Positions 31,974 through 41,791 are shown, counted from the first letter of the stretch. The stretch is DNA of 64,000 nucleotides from Aromatoleum toluclasticum ATCC 700605 (GCF_000378245.1 NZ_KB899499.1:62001-126000); one strand, 5' to 3'. Numbers and translations are program-made. The notes: generated from the sequence alone by a model not told the origin.

Positions 31974-34226
31974 ATGCTGCTTGCGACCGACCTCGACGGC
32001 ACCTTTCTTGCCGGCCACCCCGAACAGCGCCTTCGCCTGTACCAACTGATCAACGCCCACCCGCAGATCAAGCTCGTATTCGTGACCGGACGCGGCCTCG
32101 AAGTCGTGATGCCGCTGCTGTCGGATCCTTCGGTGCCGACGCCCGACTACATCATCTGCGACGTTGGCGCCACCGTCGTGGATGGCCGCACGCTGAAACC
32201 GATACAGCCCCTGCAGGCGGAAATCGACGCGCGCTGGCCCGGCGAGCGGACCGTGGCCCAGGCGCTGGGATCCTTTGCCGGCATCGAGCGCCAGGAGGTC
32301 CCTCAACAGCGGCGCTGTTCGTATTTCTGCGCACCCGGCACCGTGGACAGCGACCTGCAGGCGATTGCCGATTCCCTGGGCTGCGACGTGCTCTACTCGG
32401 CCGACCGCTATCTCGACATCCTGCCACGGGGCGTCAACAAGGGCAGCACGCTCGATGCATTGGTATGCGCCCAGGGCTTCGACCGCGACGCGGTGCTCGT
32501 CGCCGGCGACACGCTGAACGACCTGTCGATGTACCGGCAAGGCTTCCGCGGAGTATGCGTCGGGGAATCGGAAACTGCCCTGCTTGAGGCGACACGCGCG
32601 CGGGCGGGGGTTCTGCATGCGCGCTCGCCCGGCTGCGGAGGCATCCTGGAGGCGATCGCCCACTTCGGCTTTCTCGGCCCGGCCGGCATCGATGCGCAGC
32701 TGCCCGACGCCGACGCGCCCGGGCGGAGCGAGCTGGTGATGGTCTATCACAGACTGCCGTACGAGGAAGTGAACGAAGGGGGCAGTGTCTTGCGCCGCCC
32801 GCCCAGCTCACCGAACGGCATCATCCCGACCCTGCTGAGCTACTTCGGCGACGGCCGCCCCGGCGCCTGGGTTGCGTGGTCGGTGCACGACCCCAGGAAG
32901 GCGATCCCCTTCGAGGTACACACGAGCGTCGATCGCGACCGCTATCCTCAACTCGTCGCCGCACGGGTGCCGCTGACGAAGGACGACGTAGACGTGTTCT
33001 ACAAGCGCTTCTCGAAGGAAGCGTTCTGGCCCACGCTGCATACCTTCTGGGAACGGGCACAGTTTCGCGACGAGGACTGGCGCGTCTTCCTGAAGGTCAA
33101 CCGGCTCTTCGCCCGGCGGGCGGCGGCCGAAGCCGCCGAAGGTGCCGTAGTGTGGCTGCATGACTACAACCTATGGATGGTGCCGGCGGTTTTGCGGGAG
33201 CTGCGGCCGGATGTGAAGATCGCGTTCTTCCATCACACCTATTTTCCTTCCGCGGACGTCTTCAACGTGCTGCCCTGGCGGCGCGAAATCATCGGCAGCC
33301 TGCTTCAATGCGATTACATCGGCTTCCATATCCCTCGCCAAGCAGAGAACTTCCTCGACGTGGTGCGGGGAGTGGCACCGCTCACGGTACTCGAGCAGCG
33401 CAACTGTGCGCCGCGCTACCTCACGTACGGCTGCGCCGTCGGCCTGGAGGAGATGACGACGGCCTTCGAGGTGCACGGCCGGCGCATCGGGCTCGGCGCC
33501 CATCCGGTCGGACTCGACGTCGGGCGCATCCGCGCGATCCTCGATCGCCCCGAAACGCGCGCGCGCATCGACGAGCTGCGCGAGGGGCTTGGCGGCACGC
33601 GCATGATCCTGTCGGTGGAGCGGCTCGACTACACGAAGGGCACGCTCGAGAAGCTCGTCGCGTTCGAACGCCTGCTGGACGAACATCCCGAGCTTCAGGG
33701 CGAAGTGTCGCTGCTCGCGGTGTGCGTGCCCGCTGCAAAGGAGATGACGATCTACGACGGGCTTCAGACGCAGATCGAGCAGGCGGTCGGCCGCCTCAAC
33801 GGCCGTTTCTCGCGCGTCGGCTGGACGCCAGTGCAGTTTTTCTTCCGCGCGCTGCCGTTCGACGAGGTCGTCGCGTGGTACGCGACGGCCGACGTCATGT
33901 GGATTACCCCGCTGCGCGACGGGCTCAACCTGGTGTCCAAGGAATACGTCGCAACGCAGGGCATCCTCGACGGCCGTGGCGTGCTCGTGCTGTCGGAGTT
34001 CGCGGGTGCGGCGGCCGAACTGCACGGCGCAGTCCTGACGAATCCGCACGATGGCGCGGATCTCGCCGCGCAGCTGCATCACGCGATCACAATGGATCCG
34101 ACCGAGGCGGCTACCCGGCTCCGCGAGTTGTTCTCGATCGTCGAGCATAACGACATCCGGCGCTGGGGCCGGGATTTCCTCGCCGCTGTCTCCGGCGAAC
34201 TCGAGGACGGCGCGCTTCCGGGCTAA
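31974..34226 (+). CDS. ggpPS: Glucosylglycerol-phosphate synthase/phosphatase fusion
   Basis: 750 residues with AGGAGG upstream. Residues 1-235 are a HAD phosphatase (Asp6 and Asp8 in DLDGT, Lys156 in GVNKGSTL, GDTLND at 178-183). Residues ~253-735 are a GT20 glycosyltransferase. The GT20 part starts VMVYHRLPYEEV and continues SSPNGIIPTLLSYFGDGRPG, which is closer to cyanobacterial GgpS than to trehalose-6-phosphate synthase. Fusions of this order are known from Azotobacter and Pseudomonas and make the compatible solute glucosylglycerol from ADP-glucose and glycerol-3-phosphate. Trehalose-type activity is the alternative. It precedes aceK by 60 bp. Confidence 0.8.
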   Translation: MLLATDLDGTFLAGHPEQRLRLYQLINAHPQIKLVFVTGRGLEVVMPLLSDPSVPTPDYIICDVGATVVDGRTLKPIQPLQAEIDARWPGERTVAQALGSFAGIERQEVPQQRRCSYFCAPGTVDSDLQAIADSLGCDVLYSADRYLDILPRGVNKGSTLDALVCAQGFDRDAVLVAGDTLNDLSMYRQGFRGVCVGESETALLEATRARAGVLHARSPGCGGILEAIAHFGFLGPAGIDAQLPDADAPGRSELVMVYHRLPYEEVNEGGSVLRRPPSSPNGIIPTLLSYFGDGRPGAWVAWSVHDPRKAIPFEVHTSVDRDRYPQLVAARVPLTKDDVDVFYKRFSKEAFWPTLHTFWERAQFRDEDWRVFLKVNRLFARRAAAEAAEGAVVWLHDYNLWMVPAVLRELRPDVKIAFFHHTYFPSADVFNVLPWRREIIGSLLQCDYIGFHIPRQAENFLDVVRGVAPLTVLEQRNCAPRYLTYGCAVGLEEMTTAFEVHGRRIGLGAHPVGLDVGRIRAILDRPETRARIDELREGLGGTRMILSVERLDYTKGTLEKLVAFERLLDEHPELQGEVSLLAVCVPAAKEMTIYDGLQTQIEQAVGRLNGRFSRVGWTPVQFFFRALPFDEVVAWYATADVMWITPLRDGLNLVSKEYVATQGILDGRGVLVLSEFAGAAAELHGAVLTNPHDGADLAAQLHHAITMDPTEAATRLRELFSIVEHNDIRRWGRDFLAAVSGELEDGALPG

Positions 34227-34286
34227 TATGTCGCGCAGGTCCCGCCCCCGAAGGCGGGCCTGCCGAACCCCCGCGCGAGGCGCTCC

Positions 34287-36056
34287 ATGGACGCAGCCGT
34301 CGGCGAAAATCCGCTCGCCCACGCCATCGCCCAGGCGATGATCGAAGGTTTCAACAAGCACTATCGCATCTTCCGCGAGACCTCGCGGCGGGCGAAGGAA
34401 AGCTTCGAGGCCGCCGAGTGGCAGGCCCAGCTCGACGCCGTACGGGAGCGCGTCGAGTTCTACGACGAGCGCGTGGAAGAGACGGTGCGCCGCCTGCACG
34501 ACGAGTTCGATGCCGATTCGGTCGACGACGACACCTGGCAGCAGGCCAAGCTCCACTACATCGGCATCCTGATCCGTCACAAGCAGCCGGAGCTCGCCGA
34601 GACCTTCTTCAATTCGGTGTGCTGCAAGATCCTGCACCGCACGTACTTCAACAACGACTACCTGTTCGCGCGCCCGGCGATCTCCACCGAATACATGGAG
34701 TCCTACCCGCCCGTCTACAGCAGCTACTACCCGCGCGACGCGGGCCTGCGCACAACGGTGCGCCGCATCGTCGAGGACTTCGACTGGCAGCGCTCCTTCG
34801 AAGACCTCGACCGCGACATCGACCTGATCCTGCACACCGCACACCGGCACCTCGGCGAGTGGCCGGACATGGAGGTCAATTGCCAGATCCAGGTGCTGTA
34901 TTCGGCCTTCTACCGCAACAAGACCGCGTACATCATCGGCAAGGCCATCAACGGCTACCAGGAATACCCGTTTGCGATCGCCGTGCGCCACAACGCCGCG
35001 GGGCGGCTCGAGATCGACACCATCCTGCTCGACCCGTGGCGCATTTCGGTGCTGTTCTCGCTGTCGCGCGCCTACTTCCTCGTCGACATGGAAGTGCCGT
35101 CGGGCTACGTGCAGTTCCTGCGCTCGATCATGCCCAACAAGCACCGCTCCGAGCTCTACACGATGCTGGGGCTGGGCAAGCAGGGCAAGACGATGTTCTT
35201 CCGTGACCTCATCGCGCACCTGCGCCACTCCAACGACCAGTTCGTGATCGCGCCGGGCATCCGCGGCATGGTGATGCTGGTGTTCACACTCCCGTCCTAC
35301 CCCTACGTATTCAAGGTCATCAAGGACGTGTTCGGGGCTTCGAAGAACACGGACCGCGCCACCGTGAAACGCAAGTACCTGATCGTCAAACGCGTCGACC
35401 GCGTCGGCCGGATGGCCGACACGCTGGAGTTCTCCAACGCCGCCCTGCCGTTGGCACGCTTCCATCCCGAACTGCTCGAAGAGTTGCAGGCCCTCGCACC
35501 GACCGCCTACGAGATCGACGGCGACTCGGTCATCGTCAAGCACCTGTACATCGAACGTCGCATGACACCGCTCAACATCTACCTCGAGCGCTCCGGCGAC
35601 GAACAGGTCGAAGACGCGGTGCGCGAATACGGCAACGCGATCCGCGAGATGGCCACGGCGAACATCTTCCCCGGCGACATGCTGTGGAAGAACTTCGGCG
35701 TCACGCGCTACGGCCGCGTCGTGTTCTACGACTATGACGAGATCGAGTACATGACGGACATGAACTTCCGTCACATCCCCGAAGCGCCCTACCCGGAGAT
35801 GGAGATGTCGAGCGAGCCGTGGTACTCCACCGGCCCGATGGACGTCTTCCCCGAGGAATTCGCGACCTTCCTGCTAGGCGCCCCGCGCGTGCGCCAGGCC
35901 TTCCTGAAACACCACCGCGACCTGCTGACGCCGGCCTTCTGGCAGCGTACGCAGGCGTCGATCCGCAGCGGCTACATCGAGGACTTCTTCCCCTATCCCG
36001 AGGAACTGCGCTTCTGTCACCTGCACGCGCGCCGCGGCCGTACCCCCGGTGCCTGA
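34287..36056 (+). CDS. aceK: Isocitrate dehydrogenase kinase/phosphatase
   Basis: 589 residues, full length for AceK. APGIRGMVMLVFTLPSYPYV followed by FKVIKDVF is the ATP-binding segment, and PGDMLWKNFG plus FYDYDEIEYMTDMNFR are catalytic-loop strings. AceK reversibly phosphorylates the dimeric Icd at the active-site serine to divert isocitrate into the glyoxylate bypass. Its target icd lies 5 kb away, while aceA is 10 kb downstream rather than in an aceBAK operon. A GC-rich hairpin without a T tract (34241-34258) separates it from ggpPS. Confidence 0.97.
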   Translation: MDAAVGENPLAHAIAQAMIEGFNKHYRIFRETSRRAKESFEAAEWQAQLDAVRERVEFYDERVEETVRRLHDEFDADSVDDDTWQQAKLHYIGILIRHKQPELAETFFNSVCCKILHRTYFNNDYLFARPAISTEYMESYPPVYSSYYPRDAGLRTTVRRIVEDFDWQRSFEDLDRDIDLILHTAHRHLGEWPDMEVNCQIQVLYSAFYRNKTAYIIGKAINGYQEYPFAIAVRHNAAGRLEIDTILLDPWRISVLFSLSRAYFLVDMEVPSGYVQFLRSIMPNKHRSELYTMLGLGKQGKTMFFRDLIAHLRHSNDQFVIAPGIRGMVMLVFTLPSYPYVFKVIKDVFGASKNTDRATVKRKYLIVKRVDRVGRMADTLEFSNAALPLARFHPELLEELQALAPTAYEIDGDSVIVKHLYIERRMTPLNIYLERSGDEQVEDAVREYGNAIREMATANIFPGDMLWKNFGVTRYGRVVFYDYDEIEYMTDMNFRHIPEAPYPEMEMSSEPWYSTGPMDVFPEEFATFLLGAPRVRQAFLKHHRDLLTPAFWQRTQASIRSGYIEDFFPYPEELRFCHLHARRGRTPGA

Positions 36057-36060
36057 GGCG

Positions 36061-36372
36061 CTACGCCACCCGGATCGTGTCGCTGCGCGTCTCGCCGCGG
36101 TTGTCGCGCCAGCTCACGACGATCTCGTCACCCGCGGCACCGCCGGCGATGCTGAAGGCGAGATAGGGATTCGTTGAAATCGACGGCCCGAAATCCGCCG
36201 CCAGCACGATTTCCCCGTTGCGCCGCACGCTCACCTCCATGATGAAGTGCGCCGGAATCCGCTGGCCCTCGGCGTCCTTGCGCAAACCGTTCTCCATCGG
36301 ATGACTGAACAGCATGCGCAATTCCGTCGCTCCTTCCTTGAGCGTCGCTCGGATGCGGGTCGGCGCGCTCAT
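36061..36372 (-). CDS. soxZ: Sulfur-oxidation carrier subunit SoxZ
   Basis: 103 residues starting MSAPTRIRATLKEGATELRM, with HPMENGLRKDAEGQRIPAHF, a SoxZ hallmark. SoxZ pairs with SoxY in the periplasm to carry sulfur intermediates on the SoxY cysteine. The start ATG overlaps the soxY stop (ATGA), the usual soxYZ coupling. It is convergent with aceK with only 4 bp between the stops. Confidence 0.95.
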   Translation of the reverse strand: MSAPTRIRATLKEGATELRMLFSHPMENGLRKDAEGQRIPAHFIMEVSVRRNGEIVLAADFGPSISTNPYLAFSIAGGAAGDEIVVSWRDNRGETRSDTIRVA

Positions 36373-36836
36373 GTCCCGCAGCCTCCGACCGTCACGGTGA
36401 CCTCCCGCCGCGCCGCGAAGAGGCGCCCCTCGGCCTTCACCAGCGCATGCACGCGCGTCGAACGTGCCATCTTGACGCGCGTCTGGATCGCCGGCGCCAT
36501 CGCGCCCGAGAGGCGGAAACTCGCCGCGACCTTCCAGGGGTTCTCCTCGATGAGGATCACGATCTGCTCGGTCCGCGGGATCTCGCTCGAAACCGAGATC
36601 GCCACCGCACGCCCGTCCTCCGCGACATCCGGAGCCACGATGCGGATCGCCCCGCTCTCGGCAGCGTCCCGGGCCCCCAGCGCCTGCAGGGCTTCGTCCA
36701 GCGTGGTGGCCTCGAACGCGGCCACGTTCCTCGCGTCCTGAGCCCTCGCCGGGCTCACGATCCCGGCCACCGCCAGCAAGGACCAGATCCCCAGTCCGCC
36801 CCCCGCTTTCAGCACATCCCTGCGCCGACTATCCAT
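36369..36836 (-). CDS. soxY: Sulfur-carrier protein SoxY
   Basis: 155 residues from the ATG at 36836 (GGGAGCAGGG upstream). The N-terminus MDSRRRDVLKAGGGLGIW is a Tat signal ending at ARA. The C-terminal carrier motif is VTVGGCGT; the usual ending is GGCGG, so the final residue is changed but the sulfur-carrying Cys is present. SoxYZ is exported as a folded complex. No soxA, soxX, soxB or soxCD is visible in this window. Confidence 0.95.
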   Translation of the reverse strand: MDSRRRDVLKAGGGLGIWSLLAVAGIVSPARAQDARNVAAFEATTLDEALQALGARDAAESGAIRIVAPDVAEDGRAVAISVSSEIPRTEQIVILIEENPWKVAASFRLSGAMAPAIQTRVKMARSTRVHALVKAEGRLFAARREVTVTVGGCGT

Positions 36837-36950
36837 CCCTGCTCCCGCATTTCCATTCACTCGACACCGGCTCCGCCGTCACCCGGACGCGCCTGCCGCG
36901 CGCGTTATACTGCCCAGTCCCGCGCACGCGCCACCGCATGGAGAACGTCC

Positions 36951-37250
36951 GTGACCGGCAAGTCTACCCTCGCTGCCATGTGCCTGCTTGCCGGCGGCGC
37001 CCACGCCGCCGACCTCAGCGATCTCCACGCGCGCAACCTTGCCGCCAACTGCACCCCCTGTCATTCGGCCGACGCCCCCGAACCGAACGCGATCCCGCGC
37101 ATCGGCGGCCTGTCGGCCGACAAGATCCTGCACCGGCTGCGGGCATTCGGCAGCGGCGAGGCACCCGCGACCGTCATGCACCAGATCGTGCGCGGCTACA
37201 GCGACGAACAGCTCTCGCTGATCGCCAGCCATTTCGCCACCAACCCCTGA
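36951..37250 (+). CDS. fccA: Monohaem cytochrome c, sulfide dehydrogenase small subunit
   Basis: 99 residues from a GTG at 36951, with GGAG 7 bp upstream. A signal peptide is visible (TLAAMCLLAGGAHAAD) and one haem-binding CTPCH with a distal Met candidate near ATVMHQIVRGY. It precedes a flavoprotein gene by 18 bp, giving the two-subunit flavocytochrome c (FccAB or SoxEF) arrangement that oxidises sulfide in the periplasm. The short ORF start is GTG, so an ATG-based caller may miss or extend it. Confidence 0.85.
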   Translation: MTGKSTLAAMCLLAGGAHAADLSDLHARNLAANCTPCHSADAPEPNAIPRIGGLSADKILHRLRAFGSGEAPATVMHQIVRGYSDEQLSLIASHFATNP

Positions 37251-37268
37251 CCCCGCTTTCGACCAACG

Positions 37269-38543
37269 ATGGACAGACGCCGTTTCCTGCGTAGCCTGGG
37301 CCTGACCGCAACCGCACCGGCCACCGCCATCCTTGCGGCGTGTTCAGCCGCCCCGCCGCGCCCCGCCCCGCGCGTCGTCGTGGTCGGCGGCGGATACGGT
37401 GGCGCGACGACGGCGAAGTACCTGCGCCTGTGGAGCGCCGGCCGCGTCGACGTCACGCTGGTCGAACGCGAAGCGCGCTTCGTCTCCTGCCCGATGTCCA
37501 ACCTCGTCCTCGCCGGCCTGCGCAGCCTCGACGAGCTGACGGCGAACTACGAGCGCCTGCGCACGCGCTGGGGCGTGCGCGTCGTCTGCGACGAAGTCAC
37601 CCAGATGGACGTCGCCCGACGCGAGATCCGCCTCGCCCGCAACGGCACAATCGCCTTCGACCGCATCGTGCTCGCCCCCGGCGTGGATTTCCTCGCCGAG
37701 CAGGTGGCGGGGCTGGCAGGCAACTTCGAGCGCATCCCCCACGCCTGGAAGGCCGGCCCGCAGACCGAACTGCTGCGTCGCCAGATCGAGGCGATGCCCG
37801 AGGGCGGCGTGTTCGCACTGCACGTCCCGAAGTCCCCCTACCGCTGCCCGCCCGGCCCCTACGAACGGGCCTGCCTCGTCGCGCACTACCTGCGTGCGCG
37901 CAAGCCGCGCGCGAAGCTGCTCCTCCTCGACGCCAACAGCGAGATCCAGTCCAAGAAGGCTTTGTTCGCCACAGCCTTTGCCGGACCATACAAGGACATC
38001 ATCGAATACCGCCCCGACAGCACCCTGCTCTCGGTCGATGCCAATACCCTGAACGCCGAACTCGAATTCGACCGGATCCGCGCCGACGTCCTCAACGTCG
38101 TCCCGCCGATGCGCGCGGGGCGACTCGTGGACGGGCTGGGTATCCCCCTGACCAACGGCCGATGGATCGAGGTCGACTGGCGCACGATGGAAGTACCCGG
38201 CCTCCCCGGCGTCCATGTCATCGGCGACGCGGTGCTCGCCGCACCGGGCATGCCGAAATCCGGCCACATCGCGAACCAGCAGGCCAAGCTTGCCGCAGCC
38301 GCGATCGTCGAACTGTTCGACGGCCGTTCGCCCGACCCCGTCCCGACGCTGCTGAACACCTGCTACAGCTTCGTCGACGACCGCAGAGCGATCCACGTCG
38401 CGACCGTGCACCGCTACGACACGGCCGAGGGAACCGTCCTGCCGGTCGCCGGCGCGGGCGGCCTGTCGTCGTCGGCGAGCGAAGAGGAAGGACGCTACGC
38501 TGCGGCCTGGGCGCAGAACATCCGCGCCGACATGCTGGGCTGA
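37269..38543 (+). CDS. fccB: Flavocytochrome c sulfide dehydrogenase flavoprotein
   Basis: 424 residues. The N-terminus MDRRRFLRSLGLTATAPATA is Tat-like and ends ILAACSAAP, which also fits a lipobox. The FAD-binding motif is VVVVGGGYGGATTAKYLRL. Cys74 in FVSCPMSN matches the covalent FAD attachment cysteine, and Cys193 and Cys365 match the redox disulfide pair. It oxidises sulfide to polysulfide or sulfur and passes electrons to FccA. It is in one operon with fccA and divergent from soxYZ. Confidence 0.92.
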   Translation: MDRRRFLRSLGLTATAPATAILAACSAAPPRPAPRVVVVGGGYGGATTAKYLRLWSAGRVDVTLVEREARFVSCPMSNLVLAGLRSLDELTANYERLRTRWGVRVVCDEVTQMDVARREIRLARNGTIAFDRIVLAPGVDFLAEQVAGLAGNFERIPHAWKAGPQTELLRRQIEAMPEGGVFALHVPKSPYRCPPGPYERACLVAHYLRARKPRAKLLLLDANSEIQSKKALFATAFAGPYKDIIEYRPDSTLLSVDANTLNAELEFDRIRADVLNVVPPMRAGRLVDGLGIPLTNGRWIEVDWRTMEVPGLPGVHVIGDAVLAAPGMPKSGHIANQQAKLAAAAIVELFDGRSPDPVPTLLNTCYSFVDDRRAIHVATVHRYDTAEGTVLPVAGAGGLSSSASEEEGRYAAAWAQNIRADMLG

Positions 38544-38592
38544 CGCGGCGGCCGGCACCGCATCGGCCTCTGATCGGCCCCACGGCAGGCGC

Positions 38593-39015
38593 TCACCAAC
38601 CCAGTTCCAGCAGCCACGGCCCCTCGCCCGCGGCCAGCGCCGCGCGCACGTAGGCCACCGTGTTCGCCGGCAGCCCGCCGCGCGCGAACCAGCCCAGCGC
38701 GTCGCACTTGCCGGGTTCGCAGATGCGCGGCTCGCCCGACCACGCCTTCGCGCGCAGGAAGAAATCCACCCGGTTGGTATCCGACCGGCGATGCACGACG
38801 CCCAGGTTCGCCAACTCCGCCGGATCGATGTCGATCCCCAGCTCCTCGCGCATCTCGCGCACCGCGGTCGCGCCCAGCGATTCGCCGGGCTCGACATGAC
38901 CGCCAGGCAGGCTGAACAGCCCGTCGAAGAAGCCCGTACCGGCACGGCGCATCAACAGGACGCTGCCCTCACGCTCCAGCAGGACATGCACCCCGACGGG
39001 AATCCCCGCATGCAT
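38593..39015 (-). CDS. NUDIX hydrolase
   Basis: 140 residues from the ATG at 39015 (TGATG overlap with the dut stop). The Nudix box reads GGHVEPGESLGATAVREMRE followed by ELGI, all catalytic Glu and Arg present. It is expected to hydrolyse a nucleoside diphosphate linked to another moiety; substrate is unknown. It is the last gene of the coaBC-dut-nudix operon, suggesting a link to nucleotide housekeeping. Confidence 0.92.
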   Translation of the reverse strand: MHAGIPVGVHVLLEREGSVLLMRRAGTGFFDGLFSLPGGHVEPGESLGATAVREMREELGIDIDPAELANLGVVHRRSDTNRVDFFLRAKAWSGEPRICEPGKCDALGWFARGGLPANTVAYVRAALAAGEGPWLLELGW

Positions 39016-39464
39016 CAATGCTTGCCGGTGCTGCCGAACCCGCCTTCGCCGCGATCGCTTTCCGGGAATTCATCGACGACATTGAACCCGACCTGCAGCA
39101 CCGGCACCACCACCAGCTGCGCGATACGCTCCATCGGCTGCAACGTGAAACTCGCGCGGCCGCGGTTCCACACCGACACGAAGATCTGGCCCTGATAGTC
39201 GGAATCGATCAAACCGACCAGATTGCCCAGCACGATGCCGTGCTTGTGCCCCAACCCCGAGCGCGGCAGCACCATCGCGGCGAGCCCGGGATCGGCGAGA
39301 TGGATCGCGAGGCCGCTCGGGATCAGCGTGGAGTCGCCCGGATGGAGCGTCACCGGCGCATTCAGGCAGGCGCGCAGGTCCAGCCCGGCCGAACCCGGCG
39401 TGGCGTAGGACGGCTTGTGATCGCGCAAGCGATCGTCGAGGATCTTGACGTCGATTCGGTGCAT
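39015..39464 (-). CDS. dut: Deoxyuridine 5'-triphosphate nucleotidohydrolase
   Basis: 149 residues from the ATG at 39464 with GAGGG upstream. All five dUTPase motifs are present: [39 protein letters not shown] and GEGGFGSTG. It converts dUTP to dUMP, keeping uracil out of DNA. It is 8 bp after coaBC, the conserved coaBC-dut arrangement. Confidence 0.97.
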   Translation of the reverse strand: MHRIDVKILDDRLRDHKPSYATPGSAGLDLRACLNAPVTLHPGDSTLIPSGLAIHLADPGLAAMVLPRSGLGHKHGIVLGNLVGLIDSDYQGQIFVSVWNRGRASFTLQPMERIAQLVVVPVLQVGFNVVDEFPESDRGEGGFGSTGKH

Positions 39465-39472
39465 GTTCGCCC

Positions 39473-40669
39473 TCAGTTTGCAGCCGTCTTCAGCAGACCG
39501 GCCAGATGTTCGACGATCCTGCGCGCGACCTCGGTCTTCGGTGCGCGCTCGAGCGGATGGCGCCCCGCGTCGTCGTACAGGATCACCAGGTTGTCGTCGC
39601 TGCCGAGACCGTCCTGCACCAGGTTGCCGACCAGCATCGGCAGGCGCTTCGCCCGCCGCTTGCCTTCCGCATAGGCATCCAGGTCGCGGCTCTCCGCAGC
39701 GAAGCCGACGCAGAAGGGCGCATCCGCGCGCGCCGCGACCTCGGCCAGAATGTCGGGGTTGGGCGTCAGCCGCAGCGTCATGTCCGCCGACGACTTCTTC
39801 ACCTTGTGCTCCGCGGCATCGGCCGGACGATAGTCCGCCACCGCCGCCACGCCGATGAAGACGTCCGCCCCCGGCAGCGCCGCCATCACCGCATCGCGCA
39901 TCTGCAAGGCGCTGCGAACGTCCGCGCGCCGCGCGCCGGCCGGCACGGGAAGGCCCGTTGGTCCGCTCACCAGCACGACTTCCGCACCGGCCCGCACGCA
40001 TGCCTGAGCCAGCGCGTAGCCCATCTTGCCCGAGCTGGTGTTCGTGATCCCGCGCACCGGGTCGATCGCCTCGAAGGTCGGCCCGGCGGTCAGGACGACC
40101 TTGCGGCCCGCGAGCAGCTTCGGCTGGAAGAATGCGATCACGTGCTCGAGCAGTTCCTCCGGCTCCAGCATCCGCCCCATGCCCACCTCCCCGCAGGCCT
40201 GATCGCCCGCGGCCGGCCCGAGAACCGTCGCGCCGTCGGCGGCGAGCTGCGCCACGTTGCGCTGCGTCGCCGGGTGTTCCCACATCTGGCGGTTCATCGC
40301 CGGCGCCACCAGCAGCGGACACTCCCGCGCGAGACTCAGCGTCGTCAGCAGGTCGTCCGCCCGCCCCTGCACCAGCTTCGCGATCACGTCCGCCGTCGCC
40401 GGCGCGATCAGGACCGCATCCGCACCGCGCGTGAGATCGATGTGCGCCATGTTGTTGTCCATGCGCGCATCCCACAGGTCCGTCCACACCCGATTGCCCG
40501 ACAGCGCCTGATAGGTCACCGGCGTCACGAAACGCGCCCCGCCCTCCGTCAGCACGACGTGCACGTCCGCCCCGGCCTTGCCCAGCAGCCGCACGAGTTC
40601 CGCCGCCTTGTATGCGGCCACCCCGCCGGTCACGCCAAGGACCAGCTTGCGCCCCTTCAATTCGCACAT
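39473..40669 (-). CDS. coaBC: Bifunctional phosphopantothenoylcysteine synthetase/decarboxylase
   Basis: 398 residues from the ATG at 40669. The N-terminal flavoprotein half has [16 protein letters not shown], and the PAMN segment is [17 protein letters not shown]. The C-terminal synthetase half has [37 protein letters not shown] and the Asn-rich tail region. It makes 4'-phosphopantetheine in coenzyme A synthesis. It is divergent from radC with only 46 bp between the start codons. Confidence 0.97.
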   Translation of the reverse strand: MCELKGRKLVLGVTGGVAAYKAAELVRLLGKAGADVHVVLTEGGARFVTPVTYQALSGNRVWTDLWDARMDNNMAHIDLTRGADAVLIAPATADVIAKLVQGRADDLLTTLSLARECPLLVAPAMNRQMWEHPATQRNVAQLAADGATVLGPAAGDQACGEVGMGRMLEPEELLEHVIAFFQPKLLAGRKVVLTAGPTFEAIDPVRGITNTSSGKMGYALAQACVRAGAEVVLVSGPTGLPVPAGARRADVRSALQMRDAVMAALPGADVFIGVAAVADYRPADAAEHKVKKSSADMTLRLTPNPDILAEVAARADAPFCVGFAAESRDLDAYAEGKRRAKRLPMLVGNLVQDGLGSDDNLVILYDDAGRHPLERAPKTEVARRIVEHLAGLLKTAAN

Positions 40670-40715
40670 GACATATGCCTTACAATTATCCACTCACCCA
40701 CAACCTGCTCCCGAC

Positions 40716-41393
40716 ATGGCAATCACCGACTGGCCGGAACACGAACGACCGCGCGAAAAACTCCTCGGACGCGGCCCCGCAGCCCTCTCCGACGCCGAAC
40801 TCCTCGCGTTGTTCCTGCGTGTCGGCGTCCGCGGCAAGAGCGCCGTCGATCTCGCCCGCGAGCTGCTCGAACGCTTCGGCTCCCTGACCCGCCTGTGCGC
40901 CGCGCCGGCAGACGACTTCGCTGCGGTCCCCGGCATGGGGCTGGCGAAGTATGCCCAACTGCAGGCAGTCATGGAACTGGCCCGGCGCGCCCTGAGCGAG
41001 GAGATGGCCGCACGCGACGTGTTCGACTCGCCCTCCGCGGTGCGCGACTGGCTGCGGCTGCGCATCGGCAGCCTGCCCCACGAGGTGTTCTGCGTGCTGC
41101 TCCTCGACGCCCGCAACCGCCTGATCGAAGCCGTCGAACTTTTCCGTGGCACCCTCACGCAGACCAGCGTCTACCCGCGCGAAGTGGTCAAGCTCGCCCT
41201 GTCGCGCAATGCCGCCGCCGTCATCCTCGCGCACAATCACCCCTCCGGCGCCTGCGAACCGAGCGGCGCCGACGAGCTGCTGACCCGCAATCTCAAGCAG
41301 GCGCTCGACCTCGTCGACGTGCGTACCCTGGACCACTTCATCGTCACCGCCCACGCGCGCCCGCTCTCCTTCGCCGAACGGGGCCTGCTATAG
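40716..41393 (+). CDS. radC: RadC-family JAB domain protein
   Basis: 225 residues. The N-terminal helix-hairpin-helix region includes [20 protein letters not shown]. The JAMM metal motif [14 protein letters not shown] is complete. The family is called RadC but a DNA-repair role has not held up, and the enzymatic activity is unclear. A TACAAT hexamer at 40681-40686 is a plausible -10. Confidence 0.93.
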   Translation: MAITDWPEHERPREKLLGRGPAALSDAELLALFLRVGVRGKSAVDLARELLERFGSLTRLCAAPADDFAAVPGMGLAKYAQLQAVMELARRALSEEMAARDVFDSPSAVRDWLRLRIGSLPHEVFCVLLLDARNRLIEAVELFRGTLTQTSVYPREVVKLALSRNAAAVILAHNHPSGACEPSGADELLTRNLKQALDLVDVRTLDHFIVTAHARPLSFAERGLL

Positions 41394-41432
41394 CGCAAAC
41401 CCCGCCCCCTGGCCGGCAATCGCACGCCGGAC

Positions 41433-41462
41433 TTGCCCCCTTCGGACAACATCGGATATCAT
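41433..41462 (+). promoter_or_regulatory. Candidate promoter of rpmB-rpmG
   Basis: TTGCCC at 41433 and TATCAT at 41457-41462, 18-bp spacing, 39 bp before the rpmB ATG. Confidence 0.45.
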
Positions 41463-41500
41463 CTTGCGTTTTCCGCAATCCGAATTCCCTGGAGCAACCT

Positions 41501-41737
41501 ATGGCTCGCGTTTGCCAAGTGACCGGTAAGGCACCGATGGTGGGAAACAACGTTTCCCACGCCAACAACAAGACCAAGCGTCGTTTCCTCCCGAACCTGC
41601 AGAATCGCCGGTTCTGGAGCGAAGCTGAAAACCGCTGGATCCGCCTGCGCGTATCCAACGCCGCGCTGCGCACCATCGACAAGAAGGGCATCGACGTCGT
41701 CGTGTCCGAGCTGCGCGCCCGCGGCGAAAAAGTCTGA
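41501..41737 (+). CDS. rpmB: 50S ribosomal protein L28
   Basis: 78 residues, standard length, starting [20 protein letters not shown] and including [24 protein letters not shown] is the ribosome site. It is followed by rpmG 54 bp downstream, the conserved pair. Confidence 0.98.
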   Translation: MARVCQVTGKAPMVGNNVSHANNKTKRRFLPNLQNRRFWSEAENRWIRLRVSNAALRTIDKKGIDVVVSELRARGEKV

Positions 41738-41791
41738 CACTGCGGATACAAGCACTGCGCCGCACGGCGCAGCAACTGAACGGAGATTCAA

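Noticed and set aside
33171-35774. 867-aa minus-strand ORF opposite the synthase and aceK
   Set aside because: Covers two unrelated certain genes on the plus strand.
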